Shown here piece by piece: positions 9,373 through 20,530 of a stretch of 64,000 nt of DNA (position 1 is its first letter; every line of letters starts with the position of its first letter). Source of the stretch: Lutibaculum sp963816555 (GTDB lineage: Bacteria; Pseudomonadota; Alphaproteobacteria; Rhizobiales; Tepidamorphaceae); contig CAWFLD010000020.1 of NCBI GenBank assembly GCA_963816555.1, positions 62,001 through 126,000 of the forward strand, given 5' to 3'. The position numbers were made by a program, and so were the translations under genes. The notes beneath the pieces were generated by a model. That model saw nothing but the letters and a program-made list of their open reading frames with translations. It did no database searches and was not told the DNA's origin.

Positions 9373-10044
9373 ATGCATCTCGAAATCAAGATCTGCGGCA
9401 TGACGGACGAGGCGGGCGTGAAGGCCGCCTGCGAGTTCGGCGCCGACCTCGTCGGGCTTCGTCTTCTTCGAGCCGAGCCCGCGCCACGTCGATCTTCCGC
9501 TGGCCTGCGACCTCGCCGGGATCTGCCGCGACCGCCTCAGCATCGTCGCGCTCACCGTCGACGCCGAGGACGCCGCGCTGGACGAGATCGTCGCGACGCT
9601 GCGCCCGGACTTCCTGCAGCTGCACGGAAGCGAGACGCCGGAGCGCTGCGCCGAGCTCAGGCGCCGCTACGCCTTGCCGGTCATGAAGGCCTTTGGCATA
9701 GGTGGGGCGGCGGACGTCGCCCGCATCCCGCCCTATTTCGGCTCGATCGACCGGGTGCTGGTGGACGCCAAGCCGCCGCGCGACGCGACCCGGCCCGGCG
9801 GCCTCGGGACGAGCTTCGACTGGAGCCTGCTCGACGTGCTCGGCACGCAGCTGCCGGTGGTGCTGTCGGGCGGCCTCAACGCGGGGAATGTCGGCGAGGC
9901 CATCGCCATCGCCGGCCCGGACGGCGTCGACGTGTCATCGGGGGTCGAGACGGCGCCGGGCCGCAAGGACCCGGCCCTGATCGCAGAGTTCATCGCCGCG
10001 GTGCGCGCCGCGGAATCGGCGGAGATGCCGGTGAAGGAGTTGAA

Positions 10045-10048
<4 letters not shown>
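9373..10048 (+). pseudogene. trpF: Phosphoribosylanthranilate isomerase, frame broken by one extra base
   Basis: TrpF converts phosphoribosylanthranilate to CdRP in tryptophan synthesis. The N-terminus MHLEIKICGMTDEAGVKAA and the C-terminal two thirds, with VMKAFGIGG, VLVDAKPP and VVLSGGLNAGNV, are clear TrpF. They lie in different frames. At 9454-9456 GTCGGGCTTC should read GTCGGCTTC, giving the expected LVGFVFFEPSPRHV. The interval of 676 bases is 3n+1, matching one inserted G. The stop overlaps the trpB start (ATGA), as expected for a coupled operon. A consensus error is more likely than gene loss. Confidence 0.9.
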
Positions 10049-11274
<1,226 letters not shown>

Positions 11275-11278
<4 letters not shown>

Positions 11279-12137
11279 GCGGCGACATGCCCGGCGCGCG
11301 CATCGTCAAGCGCTTCGAGACGCCTGAAGGCCGAGAACCGCGCGGCGCTCGTCACCTTCGTCATGGCCGGCGACCCGGACCTCAAGACCTCGCTCGAGAT
11401 CGTGAAGGCGCTGCCGAAGGCGGGTGCCGACGTGATCGAGATCGGCATGCCGTTCACCGACCCGATGGCCGACGGCCCGGCGATCCAGGCGGCGGGCCTG
11501 CAGGGCGCTGAAGGCGCACCAGACGATGGTGAAGACGCTCGAGCTCGTCGAGCGCTTCCGCGAGACCGACCAGGACACCCCGATCGTCCTGATGGGCTAC
11601 TACAACCCGATCTATTCCTACGGCAACGAGCGCTTCCTCGCCGACGCCGTGGCGGTCGGGGTCGACGGCCTGATCGTCGTCGACCTGCCGCCCGAGGAGG
11701 ACGAGGAACTGTGCCTGCCGGCGCTTCGCGCCGGGCTCGCCTTCATCCGCCTCGCCACGCCGACCACCGACGACAAGCGACTGCCACACGTGCTGCGCAA
11801 TTCCGCCGGTTTCGTCTACTACGTGTCGGTCGCCGGCATCACCGGCTCCGGCGCGCTCGACCCGCAGGCGGTCGCGGCCTCCGTCGCCCGCATCAAGGCG
11901 AAGACCGAGCTTCCGGTCTGCGTCGGCTTCGGCGTGAAGACGCCGGAGCAGGCGAAGGCGGTGGCCCGGTCTGCCGACGGCGTGGTCGTCGGCTCCGCGC
12001 TCGTCGAGGCCGTCCGCGGCTCGCTCGACGGCGAGGGCCGGGCGACCGGCGACAGCGTCCGCGCCGTCGCCGACCTCGTCGCCTCGCTCGCCGCCGGCGT
12101 CCGCGAGGCGGCGACGGAGCCGGCCCGCACGGCCTGA
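11275..12137 (+). pseudogene. trpA: Tryptophan synthase alpha chain, frame broken by two extra bases
   Basis: TrpA cleaves indole-3-glycerol phosphate and passes indole to TrpB. Three frame segments together make a complete protein. The first break is at 11323-11324, where ACGCCTGAAG should be ACGCTGAAG (RFETLKAENRAALVTF). The second is at 11503-11505, where CAGGGCGCTG should be CAGGCGCTG (GLQALKAHQTMVKTL). The interval is 3n+2, which fits two insertions. The catalytic Glu lies in DVIEIGMPFTDPMADGP, and the phosphate site in VVVGSALVEAV. The start is GTG 11275 overlapping trpB, or ATG 11287. Confidence 0.92.
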
Positions 12138-12152
12138 CCCGGGAGTTACAAC

Positions 12153-13112
12153 TTGAGCTGGATTCAGAACGTCGTCCGCCCGAAGATCCAGGGCATCTGG
12201 GGCCCCAAGCGCGAGGTGCCGGACAATCTCTGGGTGAAGTGCCCCGACACCGGGGAGATGGTCTTCCACCGGGACCTCGAGGCGAACGACTACGTGGTGC
12301 CGAATTCCGGCTACCACATGCGCATGCCGGTCGAGGCGCGGCTGAAGTCGTTCTTCGACGGCGGCACCTACGAGACGGTCGAGACCCCCGAGGTGCCGGC
12401 CGACCCGCTGAAGTTCCGCGACGAGCGGCGCTACACGGAGCGGCTGAAGGACGCCCGCGCCAAGACCGGCGCGCGCGACGCCGTGCACGTCGCCAAGGGC
12501 ACGCTCGAGGAGCTGCCGGTCACCGCCGCGGTGCAGGACTTCTCCTTCATGGGCGGCTCGCTCGGCATGGCGGCGGGCGAGGCCGTCGTCACCGGCCTCG
12601 AGACCGCGCTCAAGGACCGCACGCCCTTCGTCATGTTCGCGGCCTCCGGCGGCGCGCGCATGCAGGAGGGCATCCTGTCGCTCATGCAGATGCCGCGCAC
12701 GACGGTGGCCGTGCAGCGCCTGCGCGAGGAGGGGCTGCCCTACATCGTGGTCCTCACCCATCCGACGACCGGCGGCGTGACCGCGTCCTACGCGATGCTC
12801 GGCGACGTCCACATCGCGGAGCCCGGCGCGCTGATCGGCTTCGCCGGCCCGCGCGTCATCGAGCAGACGATCCGCGAGAAGCTGCCCGAAGGCTTCCAGC
12901 GGGCGGAATACCTGCTCGAGCACGGCATGGTCGACATGGTGGTGCACCGCCACGAGCTGCGCACGACCATCTCGCGCATCTGCCGGATGCTGACGGGAGC
13001 GGAGGCCTACGCGCCGTCGCTGCCGGAGCCGGCCGGGGAAGACGACACGTCGGCGACCGGCATGGCCGGCGACCTGCCGGCGGAGGACGCGCGCGACGAG
13101 GCGGCCGAATAG
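12153..13112 (+). CDS. accD: Acetyl-CoA carboxylase carboxyltransferase subunit beta
   Basis: AccD is half of the carboxyltransferase that makes malonyl-CoA for fatty acid synthesis. The start codon is TTG at 12153, 15 bases after trpA, giving MSWIQNVVRPKIQ, the usual N-terminus. The crotonase-like core is intact (GGSLGMAAGEAV, MFAASGGARMQEG, THPTTGGVTASYA). The N-terminal zinc ribbon of most AccD proteins is degenerate here: only the first cysteine of CPDTGE remains, with Ser/Asn/Tyr later. The trpFBA-accD order is common in alphaproteobacteria. Confidence 0.95.
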   Translation: MSWIQNVVRPKIQGIWGPKREVPDNLWVKCPDTGEMVFHRDLEANDYVVPNSGYHMRMPVEARLKSFFDGGTYETVETPEVPADPLKFRDERRYTERLKDARAKTGARDAVHVAKGTLEELPVTAAVQDFSFMGGSLGMAAGEAVVTGLETALKDRTPFVMFAASGGARMQEGILSLMQMPRTTVAVQRLREEGLPYIVVLTHPTTGGVTASYAMLGDVHIAEPGALIGFAGPRVIEQTIREKLPEGFQRAEYLLEHGMVDMVVHRHELRTTISRICRMLTGAEAYAPSLPEPAGEDDTSATGMAGDLPAEDARDEAAE

Positions 13113-13285
13113 GCGCCGCCCGGCGGGCCTCCGGCCTTCCAGCGAATCACGGGTTTCACGACGGGCATGAGGCGGCGGCGCGGCGAATCCGCCGGCCGGG
13201 AGGTCGCGCGCAGAATTTGCGCATCGGGGCGTTCGATGCCGCAAAAGCGGGCTGCCTGTGCTTTTTGCACAGGGCGCGCCTATGG

Positions 13286-13300
13286 TTAGCGATCCATTAA
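13286..13300 (+). promoter_or_regulatory. Candidate CtrA-type binding site
   Basis: TTAG (13286-13289), seven bases, then TTAA (13297-13300) differs by one base from the TTAA-N7-TTAA box bound by the cell-cycle regulator CtrA in alphaproteobacteria. It lies 83 bases before the secreted protein gene starting at 13383, in a 270-base gap where A/T-rich words are otherwise rare. Confidence 0.4.
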
Positions 13301-13382
13301 CGTCTTGCGCTTCATCCTGTTCCCCGCTGCGCTGCGATCCGGGCGCAGACTGTGACAGAAACGGCACAGTCGGAGCAGTGAG

Positions 13383-13838
13383 ATGGCACTAACATTTCTC
13401 CCCATGAGGGGAATCTTTCTGATTGTTGCGGTCGTTCCGGCCCTGTTCTCAGTCGCCCCCGCGCTTGCGGCGGACCGGCTGATCGACGCGTGCGAGGTCG
13501 CCGTCGACGTCCACGCCGAGCACGTGGCGCTGCGCTTCCCCGAAGCCAGGCGCAACGGCCGGCAGGTCGAGCTGACGGTCGAGTTCTCGAACGGTGGGGA
13601 CATCTATCAGGGGCGGGCCGAATGCGGCTTCCGCGAGACCTCCGCCGACGAGCCGCCGAGCCTCGAGACGATCAACGCGATGGGGCGCACGGGGCCAGCG
13701 ATGTTCCTCGTGTCGCATCACGCGGTGTGGGCCCATTTCGCGGGCGGTCAGGAGGAGGCCTCGGCCCCGAAGACCGAGATGCGCGAGGAGCCGGGCCGGC
13801 AGCGATCCGGCCAGCGCCACCTGCTGGCGCTGCGCTAG
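13383..13838 (+). CDS. Secreted protein of unknown function
   Basis: The 151-residue product has an N-terminal signal peptide ending near APALAA (about residue 29). The mature region has two cysteines (DACEVAV and AECGF), which could form one disulphide, and a polar C-terminal tail. No enzyme motif is visible and I do not recognise the family. The gene stands alone after accD; a possible CtrA box lies upstream. An alternative start at MRGIFLIV (residue 8) would give a shorter signal peptide. Confidence 0.7.
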   Translation: MALTFLPMRGIFLIVAVVPALFSVAPALAADRLIDACEVAVDVHAEHVALRFPEARRNGRQVELTVEFSNGGDIYQGRAECGFRETSADEPPSLETINAMGRTGPAMFLVSHHAVWAHFAGGQEEASAPKTEMREEPGRQRSGQRHLLALR

Positions 13839-13879
13839 CACGAGGTGGCCCGCCGCCGCCCGGCCGGGCGGAGCGCCGC

Positions 13880-14053
13880 TCATTCGGGCCGCAGGCTGAC
13901 CACGACGATCATGAGGAAGAGGGCGAGGATCGCGATCTTCCACGCGTCCTGGCGCCGCTTCATGCCGGGCAGGCCGAAGGGGCGGATGATGTGGGCCAGC
14001 ATGGCGAGGCCCAGGACGATGGAGATGGCTTTGGCCAAGGGAACGCGCCTCAC
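13880..14053 (-). CDS. Small two-helix membrane protein, 57 residues
   Basis: A GTG start at 14053 gives a short protein with two hydrophobic stretches (AKAISIVLGLAMLAHII and WKIAILALFLMIVVVSL) around a conserved-looking polar turn, IRPFGLPGMKRRQ. Codons are G/C-ending like the neighbours. The family is not recognised with certainty. It is convergent with the secreted protein gene and could be co-transcribed with the DUF1328 gene upstream. Confidence 0.6.
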   Translation of the reverse strand: MRRVPLAKAISIVLGLAMLAHIIRPFGLPGMKRRQDAWKIAILALFLMIVVVSLRPE

Positions 14054-14197
14054 GAATCCTGAAATTCGCGGCCGATCCTAGAGGCGCGGGCCGGCCGGCG
14101 CAAAGGCCGGCCGACGTGTCGGTCTGTCGCCGGGTCGCCGGAAGGCGACCGGCGCGTCGTCCGGTCCGGGAGGTCGGGGCCGTCCCGGCCGCGCGGG

Positions 14198-14374
14198 CTA
14201 GCCGAACAATGCCGTTCCGGCCACGCCGCCGAAGATCAGGATCAGCACGAAGATCACCAGGAAGACGAAGAACAGGATCTTCGCGATGCCCGCCGCGCCG
14301 CGCGCGATGCCGGTGAAGCCCAGCGCGCCGGCGATGATGGCGATGACCAGAAATACGAGTGCCCATTCCAGCAT
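14198..14374 (-). CDS. DUF1328 small membrane protein (YtjA family)
   Basis: The 58-residue product MLEWALVFLVIAIIAGAL... matches the YtjA/DUF1328 family: two membrane helices around a GFTGIARGAAGIAKILFF turn and a glycine-rich end (LIFGGVAGTALFG). These tiny inner-membrane proteins are widespread in proteobacteria and often stress-induced; the molecular role is unknown. It is followed on the same strand by the 57-residue membrane protein and preceded by a PRC-barrel gene, a grouping suggestive of envelope stress. Confidence 0.85.
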   Translation of the reverse strand: MLEWALVFLVIAIIAGALGFTGIARGAAGIAKILFFVFLVIFVLILIFGGVAGTALFG

Positions 14375-14479
14375 GTCGTTGCCTCTTTTCAGACAAGCCG
14401 CGGAAGAAATTGCCGCGGCTTTCGGGGTTGTGGCTCAACAACAGACGAGTGGGACGAATGTTCCGGAACGAACGTTGCC

Positions 14480-14863
14480 TCAGACCCAGTAGCCCGGAAC
14501 GTCGTAGTAGTCGTGGATGGCCCGGTCGCGGTCGCGGCTCGTCCAGTCCTCCTCGTGCGCGTCGAGGGTCGGCGCGCCGCGCAGCTGCTCGTCGGCGACG
14601 TTGATCTCGTAGCCGCCGAGGCTCGGATTGTAGGTGAGGAGCGACCACGGCAGCGGATAGTGCTTCTCGCCGAGGCCGAGGAAGCCGCCGAAGGCCATCA
14701 CGGCGTAGGCGACGGTGCCGGCCCGCTTGTCGATCATCAGCCGCTCGATATGCCCGATGTGCTCGCCGTTCGGCCGGTAGACCTCCGTGCCCTGCACCTT
14801 GTCGGAACTGATGAGGTCGGCCGTCTCGCGGCCGCTCGTCGCGGCGTCGTCGGTCGGGGGCAT
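14480..14863 (-). CDS. PRC-barrel domain protein
   Basis: The 127-residue cytoplasmic protein (start MPPTDDAATSGRE) contains a PRC-barrel domain at about residues 17-95: ISSDKVQGTEVYRPNGEHIG and AVMAFGGFLGLGEKHYPLPW, followed by YEINVADEQLRGAP. The ending, HDYYDVPGYWV, is typical of a large alphaproteobacterial PRC-barrel subfamily. No signal peptide is present. The fold occurs in RimM and photosynthetic reaction-centre H subunits, but this subfamily has no assigned function. It is divergent from the L,D-transpeptidase gene, with 133 bases between the starts. Confidence 0.87.
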   Translation of the reverse strand: MPPTDDAATSGRETADLISSDKVQGTEVYRPNGEHIGHIERLMIDKRAGTVAYAVMAFGGFLGLGEKHYPLPWSLLTYNPSLGGYEINVADEQLRGAPTLDAHEEDWTSRDRDRAIHDYYDVPGYWV

Positions 14864-14996
14864 GGCGCTTCCTCGCGTGGCTTCCTGTGACGCCAAGGAA
14901 ACGTGGCCGGGATTCTGCCGGTTCCGGCGCGTGGCGGGAACCCCGATCACGAGGCTGCGCGTTCTTCCCCATTGTCCAACGCCGGGGAACCGAAGA

Positions 14997-16028
14997 ATGA
15001 AGCATGCCTCTCTCGCCGCAGCGCTGGTCCTCGCGATCCACGCCGCCCCCTCCCTCGCGGCGGGCGCCGGCCCGGACGCCGCCCCGCCCTCGGAGGTGGC
15101 GGCGATCGCCGACGAGCCGCTCGAGACGAGGCAGACGCTGGTGGAGATGGCGCGGTTCACGCCCGAGAGCGGCCTGCCGGCCGGCCAGAGCCTGGTCGCG
15201 GTCAAGCTGCAGGTCCTGCTCGACCGGGCGAACGCCTCGCCCGGCGTGATCGACGGCTATGACGGGGAGAACTCCGCGAAGGCGATCCGCACCTTCGAGA
15301 AGATGAAGGGCCTGCCCACCGACGGCGTGCTCGACGACGAGGTCTGGGCGGCGCTGCAGCGCGACGGCCAGCCGGTCATGCAGATCTACACGATCACGGA
15401 GAAGGACCTCGACCGGCCCTTCAAGCCGCTTCCGCACGACTACGCCGAGCTCGCGAAGCTCGACTGGCTCGGCTACACCTCGCCGGCGGAGCTCTTCGCC
15501 GAGCGCTTCCACATGGACATCGAGCTGCTGCAGGCGCTGAACAAGGGCGCGCGCTTCGACCATGTCGGCGAGCGCCTGCTCGTCGCCCAGCCCGAGGGCG
15601 AGCACCCGGCCGGCAAGGTCGTGCGCATGACGGCGAACCGCACCGAGGCCGAGCTCTACACCTACGATGCGGACGGACGGCTGGTGACGGCCTATCCCGC
15701 CACGATCGGCAGCGAGGCGACGCCGAGCCCCTCCGGCACGGTGCACGTCAACGCGATCGCCATCGAGCCGGCCTACTACTACAAGCCCGACGAGAACTTC
15801 CAGCAGGGCGACAACGACAAGCAGCTCAAGATCCCGCCGGGACCGAACAACCCCGTCGGCCTCGTCTGGATCGACCTGTCGAAGCCCACCTACGGCATCC
15901 ACGGCACGCCCGAGCCGGCGAAGATCGACAAGACCTTCTCGCATGGCTGCGTGCGGCTGACGAACTGGGACGCCAAGGAGCTCGCCGGTCTCGTCGATCC
16001 CGGCGCCACCGTGGAGTTCGTGCAATGA
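14997..16028 (+). CDS. L,D-transpeptidase with peptidoglycan-binding domain
   Basis: This periplasmic enzyme should form 3-3 cross-links or attach proteins to peptidoglycan. The 343-residue protein has a signal peptide (residues 1-22), a helical peptidoglycan-binding-like domain (about 55-120), a LysM-like segment (about 155-195), and a C-terminal YkuD domain. The active site is SHGCVRLTNWDA, with the catalytic cysteine and its HGTPEP partner loop. Start 14997 was chosen for the signal peptide. The stop overlaps the extensin-like gene (ATGA). Confidence 0.92.
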   Translation: MKHASLAAALVLAIHAAPSLAAGAGPDAAPPSEVAAIADEPLETRQTLVEMARFTPESGLPAGQSLVAVKLQVLLDRANASPGVIDGYDGENSAKAIRTFEKMKGLPTDGVLDDEVWAALQRDGQPVMQIYTITEKDLDRPFKPLPHDYAELAKLDWLGYTSPAELFAERFHMDIELLQALNKGARFDHVGERLLVAQPEGEHPAGKVVRMTANRTEAELYTYDADGRLVTAYPATIGSEATPSPSGTVHVNAIAIEPAYYYKPDENFQQGDNDKQLKIPPGPNNPVGLVWIDLSKPTYGIHGTPEPAKIDKTFSHGCVRLTNWDAKELAGLVDPGATVEFVQ

Positions 16029-16963
16029 GACCCTGGCTCCTCCTGGGGCTTGCGACGTTCCTGGTGGCCGCCGCGCCGACACCGCCCGAGCCGCCGCCCG
16101 AGAAGAAGGCGGTGACGGCGCCGCAGCCACCGGAGAAGCCGGCCGAGGCCCCGCCGGAGGCGACCGCGCCGGTGCCGCCGGAGAAGCCCGCGGTGCCGGA
16201 GCCGCGGACGAAGGCGGACGAGCACGAGGACGAGGTGGAGGTGCCGGCGGCACCCGAGCCGGGGCCGCCCGGCGCCGCAGGGCCGGCGGACACGGAAACC
16301 GGCGCTGCCGAGGACGACGAGGCCGATGTGCCGGTGCCGCCCGAGCTTCCCGAGCAGGTGGAGGAGGCGCGCGACGAGGCGAAGCCCGCGCGGCCCCTGA
16401 TCGTCGACACGACCGAGCCGCTGGCGGAGGCCGCCTGCCGCATAAGGCTGAAGAAGCTGCCGGCGGAGTGGCAGCTCGAGGATCCGATCCGGGACGAGCG
16501 CTGCGGCATCGGCCGCGCCATCCGCCTGACGCGCGCGGACGGGATCGCGCTTCAGCCCGCCGCCACGCTGAACTGCCGGACGGCGGAGGAGCTGACGCTA
16601 TGGCTGCGCGACGAGGTCGTGCCGGCCGCGGAAAGCGAGCTTCACGAGAAGCCGAAGAGCCTGCTCGTCGCCGGCTCCTATGTCTGCCGCAACCGCAACG
16701 GGCGGCCCGACGGCAAGATCAGCGAGCACGCCTTCGGCAACGCCATCGACGTGTCGGGCTTCGTCTTCGACGACGAGACGGTGCCGATCGGCTCGAGGGA
16801 CCCGGCGGAGAAGCCGCACCTCGCCGCCTTCCAGAAGCATATCCGGAAGGCCGCCTGCGAGCGCTTCACCACCGTGCTCGGCCCCGGCACCAACACCGCC
16901 CACCGCAGCCATTTCCACCTCGACCTGAGGCAGCGCTCGCACGGCTACCGGCTCTGCGAGTGA
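16025..16963 (+). CDS. Extensin-like C-terminal domain protein
   Basis: The 312-residue protein has an N-terminal hydrophobic signal, a long Pro/Glu/Ala-rich linker (about residues 18-135), and an extensin-like C-terminal domain (about 140-312). That domain has four or more cysteines (ACRIRL, RCGIG, LNCRT, VCRNRNG) and metal-site-like motifs SEHAFGNAIDVSGF and HRSHFHLDL, recalling M15-type peptidoglycan peptidases. It overlaps the L,D-transpeptidase gene by 4 bases, so both probably act on the cell wall together. Catalytic activity is an inference from the motifs. Confidence 0.88.
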   Translation: MRPWLLLGLATFLVAAAPTPPEPPPEKKAVTAPQPPEKPAEAPPEATAPVPPEKPAVPEPRTKADEHEDEVEVPAAPEPGPPGAAGPADTETGAAEDDEADVPVPPELPEQVEEARDEAKPARPLIVDTTEPLAEAACRIRLKKLPAEWQLEDPIRDERCGIGRAIRLTRADGIALQPAATLNCRTAEELTLWLRDEVVPAAESELHEKPKSLLVAGSYVCRNRNGRPDGKISEHAFGNAIDVSGFVFDDETVPIGSRDPAEKPHLAAFQKHIRKAACERFTTVLGPGTNTAHRSHFHLDLRQRSHGYRLCE

Positions 16964-17016
16964 GCAGGCCCGCGGCCCGCGACGCAGAGGCGGGCCCGCG
17001 GCGCCCGTAGCCGGGG

Positions 17017-17379
17017 CTACTGGGCGATCCACTCCTTCGCCTTGTCGATCTCGCCGACCGGGAAGACCTTGGTCTCGGTGGGCAGCATCGGCGCCATCGT
17101 CTTCACCATCCCGCCGATCATCTGGTTGTCGGTGACGATGGCGATGCGCTCGAAGTCGTTCATGTGGCGGATGCCGAACATCGTGTCGTCCCACATCGCC
17201 ATCGGGTCGTAGCCCTCGAACTTGGCGCCGAGCAGGAACAGGAAGCGGATCTTGCCGTGCTGGTCGATCGCGGCGTCGAGCGCCGGGATCAGCCGCTCCT
17301 TGTAGTCCGTGTCGGTGACGTGGCCGGCGGCCTCGAATCCGACGGTGCCTTCGGGCAGGCCCCAGATGGGTGTGAGCAT
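17017..17379 (-). CDS. SpoIIAA-like (STAS/SEC14 type) protein
   Basis: The 120-residue protein (MLTPIWGLPEGTVGFEAAG) matches the SpoIIAA-like/DUF3478 family: a small alpha/beta fold with a conserved VTDTDYKERLIPALDAAI helix and FEGYDPMAMWDD loop. Members resemble STAS or SEC14-like lipid-binding folds, but a ligand is not established. It is cytoplasmic, with no membrane segment. It lies downstream of infA on the same strand with a 292-base repeat-rich gap between. Confidence 0.8.
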   Translation of the reverse strand: MLTPIWGLPEGTVGFEAAGHVTDTDYKERLIPALDAAIDQHGKIRFLFLLGAKFEGYDPMAMWDDTMFGIRHMNDFERIAIVTDNQMIGGMVKTMAPMLPTETKVFPVGEIDKAKEWIAQ

Positions 17380-17671
17380 GACTTTCCTCCCTCGCCTCTT
17401 ATTCGGGCCGCGAAGGGGGGAGCGTGGCGCAAGCCGTGCCGGCTTGGCAAGTCGGCCTTGGCAAGTCGGCCCTTGGCAAGTCGGTGCCGGCGGGCGAGGG
17501 GGGCGGGCAAGAGGCGCGGGCAAGAGGCGCGGGCAGGTCAGCGCATGCCGGCAGGCCGGCACGCGGGCCGGTCGGCGCATGCGGACAGATCGGCGCCTTG
17601 CGGCGCCGCGGGGCGTGGAGAGGTGCCGGGGGCGGGGCAGCGCGAGGCGCCCCGGCCCCACCGGGCACGCG
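17380..17671. repeat. Repeat-rich intergenic region with GGCAAG units
   Basis: TTGGCAAGTCGG occurs three times (17444-17455, 17458-17469, 17473-17484), and GGGCAAGAGGCGC occurs twice in tandem (17505-17517, 17518-17530) with a partial third copy. Related words GTCAGCGCATGC and GTCGGCGCATGC follow. No coding frame here looks conserved. The same GGGCAAGA core returns at 19750-19830 and, inverted, at 60111-60179. Confidence 0.7.
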
Positions 17672-17950
17672 TCAGCGGCGCTTGCCGCTGCCGCCGCGGC
17701 GCGGGCCGCCGCCGGCCGGAGCCGGTCCGCCGGTCTTGTGGCGGTAGTTGATGCGGCCGCGGTCGAGGTCGTAGGGCGACATCTCGACGACCACGCGGTC
17801 GCCGACGAGCGTGCGGATGCGGAACTTGCGCATCTTGCCGGCGGTGTAGGCCAGCACCTCGTGCTCGTTGTCGAGCTTCACGCGGAAGTTCCCGTCGGGA
17901 AGCATCTCGGTGACGGTGCCGTCAAATTCGAGCATTTCTTCCTTCGCCAT
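17672..17950 (-). CDS. infA: Translation initiation factor IF-1
   Basis: IF-1 occupies the ribosomal A site during initiation. The 92-residue protein has the S1/OB fold (MLEFDGTVTEMLPDGNFRVKL, GKMRKFRIRTLVGDRVVVEMSPYDL). It is about 20 residues longer than the standard 72: the extra C-terminal tail is Gly/Pro/Arg/Lys-rich (GGPAPAGGGPRRGG). Some alphaproteobacteria carry a second infA with such a tail next to a helicase gene, which fits here: rhlE is 36 bases upstream on the same strand. Confidence 0.93.
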   Translation of the reverse strand: MAKEEMLEFDGTVTEMLPDGNFRVKLDNEHEVLAYTAGKMRKFRIRTLVGDRVVVEMSPYDLDRGRINYRHKTGGPAPAGGGPRRGGSGKRR

Positions 17951-17986
17951 GGGCGAGATCTCCTTCTACCGTTTCGCCAATCCGGA

Positions 17987-19405
<1,419 letters not shown>

Positions 19406-19870
19406 AAAAGAATCTCTTTCTGTTCCGGCACGAGATGTCGTGCCGTCGCAAGCGCCGGCGGTCCGGACGGACTCGTGGCGCGCGTCTGGGTGGAGACACC
19501 CCGCGCGGCCTGGGCTGTCGATTGCGTTGGGTTCCGTGACGGGCTGACGCTTGGGAGGGTCCCTGGTCGGCGTCCACTACGCGGCCCGTGTGCGGCGTCT
19601 GAAGCGCGCACATCTCATGTCACGCAAACACATATGGGTGCGCCCAGCCAGAATTTCAAAGCCGGCGGCGCCCAAAAAGCGCGACATGGGCATCCCTATA
19701 GCAGCTGAAATGCGTTTTGGGAACAGGCCTTTGTGCCGGCCGTTCGCGGCCAGGGGCAACGGGCGCGGCCAAGAACCGTGGGCAAGAACCCTGGGCAAGA
19801 GCCGTGGCCGGAGGCGGAGCAAGAGGCGAGGGGCGAGGGTTTGGAAGAGAGCGCGAAGGGAGATCGGAAG
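19406..19870. other. 465-base intergenic region between divergent genes
   Basis: This long gap separates rhlE from the HhH protein gene. Near rhlE it is unusually A/T-rich for this genome (T-run next to the TTG start; AATGCGTTTTGGGAAC near 19708-19724), so it could hold a structured 5' leader of the kind that controls cold-shock helicases. From 19750 to 19830 there are four loose copies of a GGGCAAGA-type repeat. I see no convincing gene in it. Confidence 0.5.
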
Positions 19871-20521
19871 ATGACCGACACTCGGAAGGCGATCGTCCGG
19901 GAGCTGATGGACCGGCACGGCGAGACCTATTGCGGCGAGATCGGCATCGACATCGCCAAGGGCACGCCCTCGCCGCTGTTCGAATGGCTCGTCGCGTCGC
20001 TCCTGTTCTCGGCGCGCATCAGCGCCGACATCGCGACCTCGGCGGCGAAGGCGCTGTTCGCGCAAGGGTGGCGCACGCCGGAGAAGATGATCGAGGCGGG
20101 CTGGGCGGCGCGCACGAAGGTGCTGAACGAATCCGGCTACGCCCGCTACGACGAGTCGACCTCCCGCATGCTCGAGGACACGGCCCGGCTGCTCGTCGGG
20201 GACTATGGCGGCGACCTGAGGAAGCTGCGCGAGGCGGCCGGCCGCGACCCGGCGGAGATCCGCAAGCGCCTCAAGGCCTTCAAGGGCATCGGCGAGGTCG
20301 GCGCCGACGTGTTCTTCCGAGAGGTGCAGGCGGCCTGGGACGAGATCTTCCCCTTCGCCGACAGGAAGGCGCTCAAGGCCGCGAAGGCGCTCGGCCTGCC
20401 GGAGGACGCCGAGGGCCTGTCGAAGCTCGTGGCGCGCAAGGACTTCCCGACCCTCGTCGCCGCCCTCGTCCGCTCCGATCTCGCAAGGGACGAGGGGGAG
20501 GTGCGGGACGCGGCCGGCTGA
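19871..20521 (+). CDS. Helix-hairpin-helix (endonuclease III-like) protein
   Basis: The 216-residue protein resembles the HhH-GPD DNA glycosylase fold: LFEWLVASLLFSARISADIATSAAKAL is the typical helical core, and LKAFKGIGEVGADVFF is a helix-hairpin-helix motif at about 135-150. The C-terminal four-cysteine iron-sulphur motif of classical endonuclease III is absent. No enzyme activity can be claimed from the sequence; it belongs to a subfamily usually annotated only as 'endonuclease III-like' or hypothetical. The ATG at 19871 is preceded by GGAAG. Confidence 0.75.
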   Translation: MTDTRKAIVRELMDRHGETYCGEIGIDIAKGTPSPLFEWLVASLLFSARISADIATSAAKALFAQGWRTPEKMIEAGWAARTKVLNESGYARYDESTSRMLEDTARLLVGDYGGDLRKLREAAGRDPAEIRKRLKAFKGIGEVGADVFFREVQAAWDEIFPFADRKALKAAKALGLPEDAEGLSKLVARKDFPTLVAALVRSDLARDEGEVRDAAG

Positions 20522-20530
20522 GGCGGAGCG

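Noticed and set aside
17380..17671. Overlapping open frames of 80-200 codons through the repeat region
   Set aside because: Low-complexity Ala/Gly/Arg peptides that follow the DNA repeats, with no ribosome site or recognisable domain.
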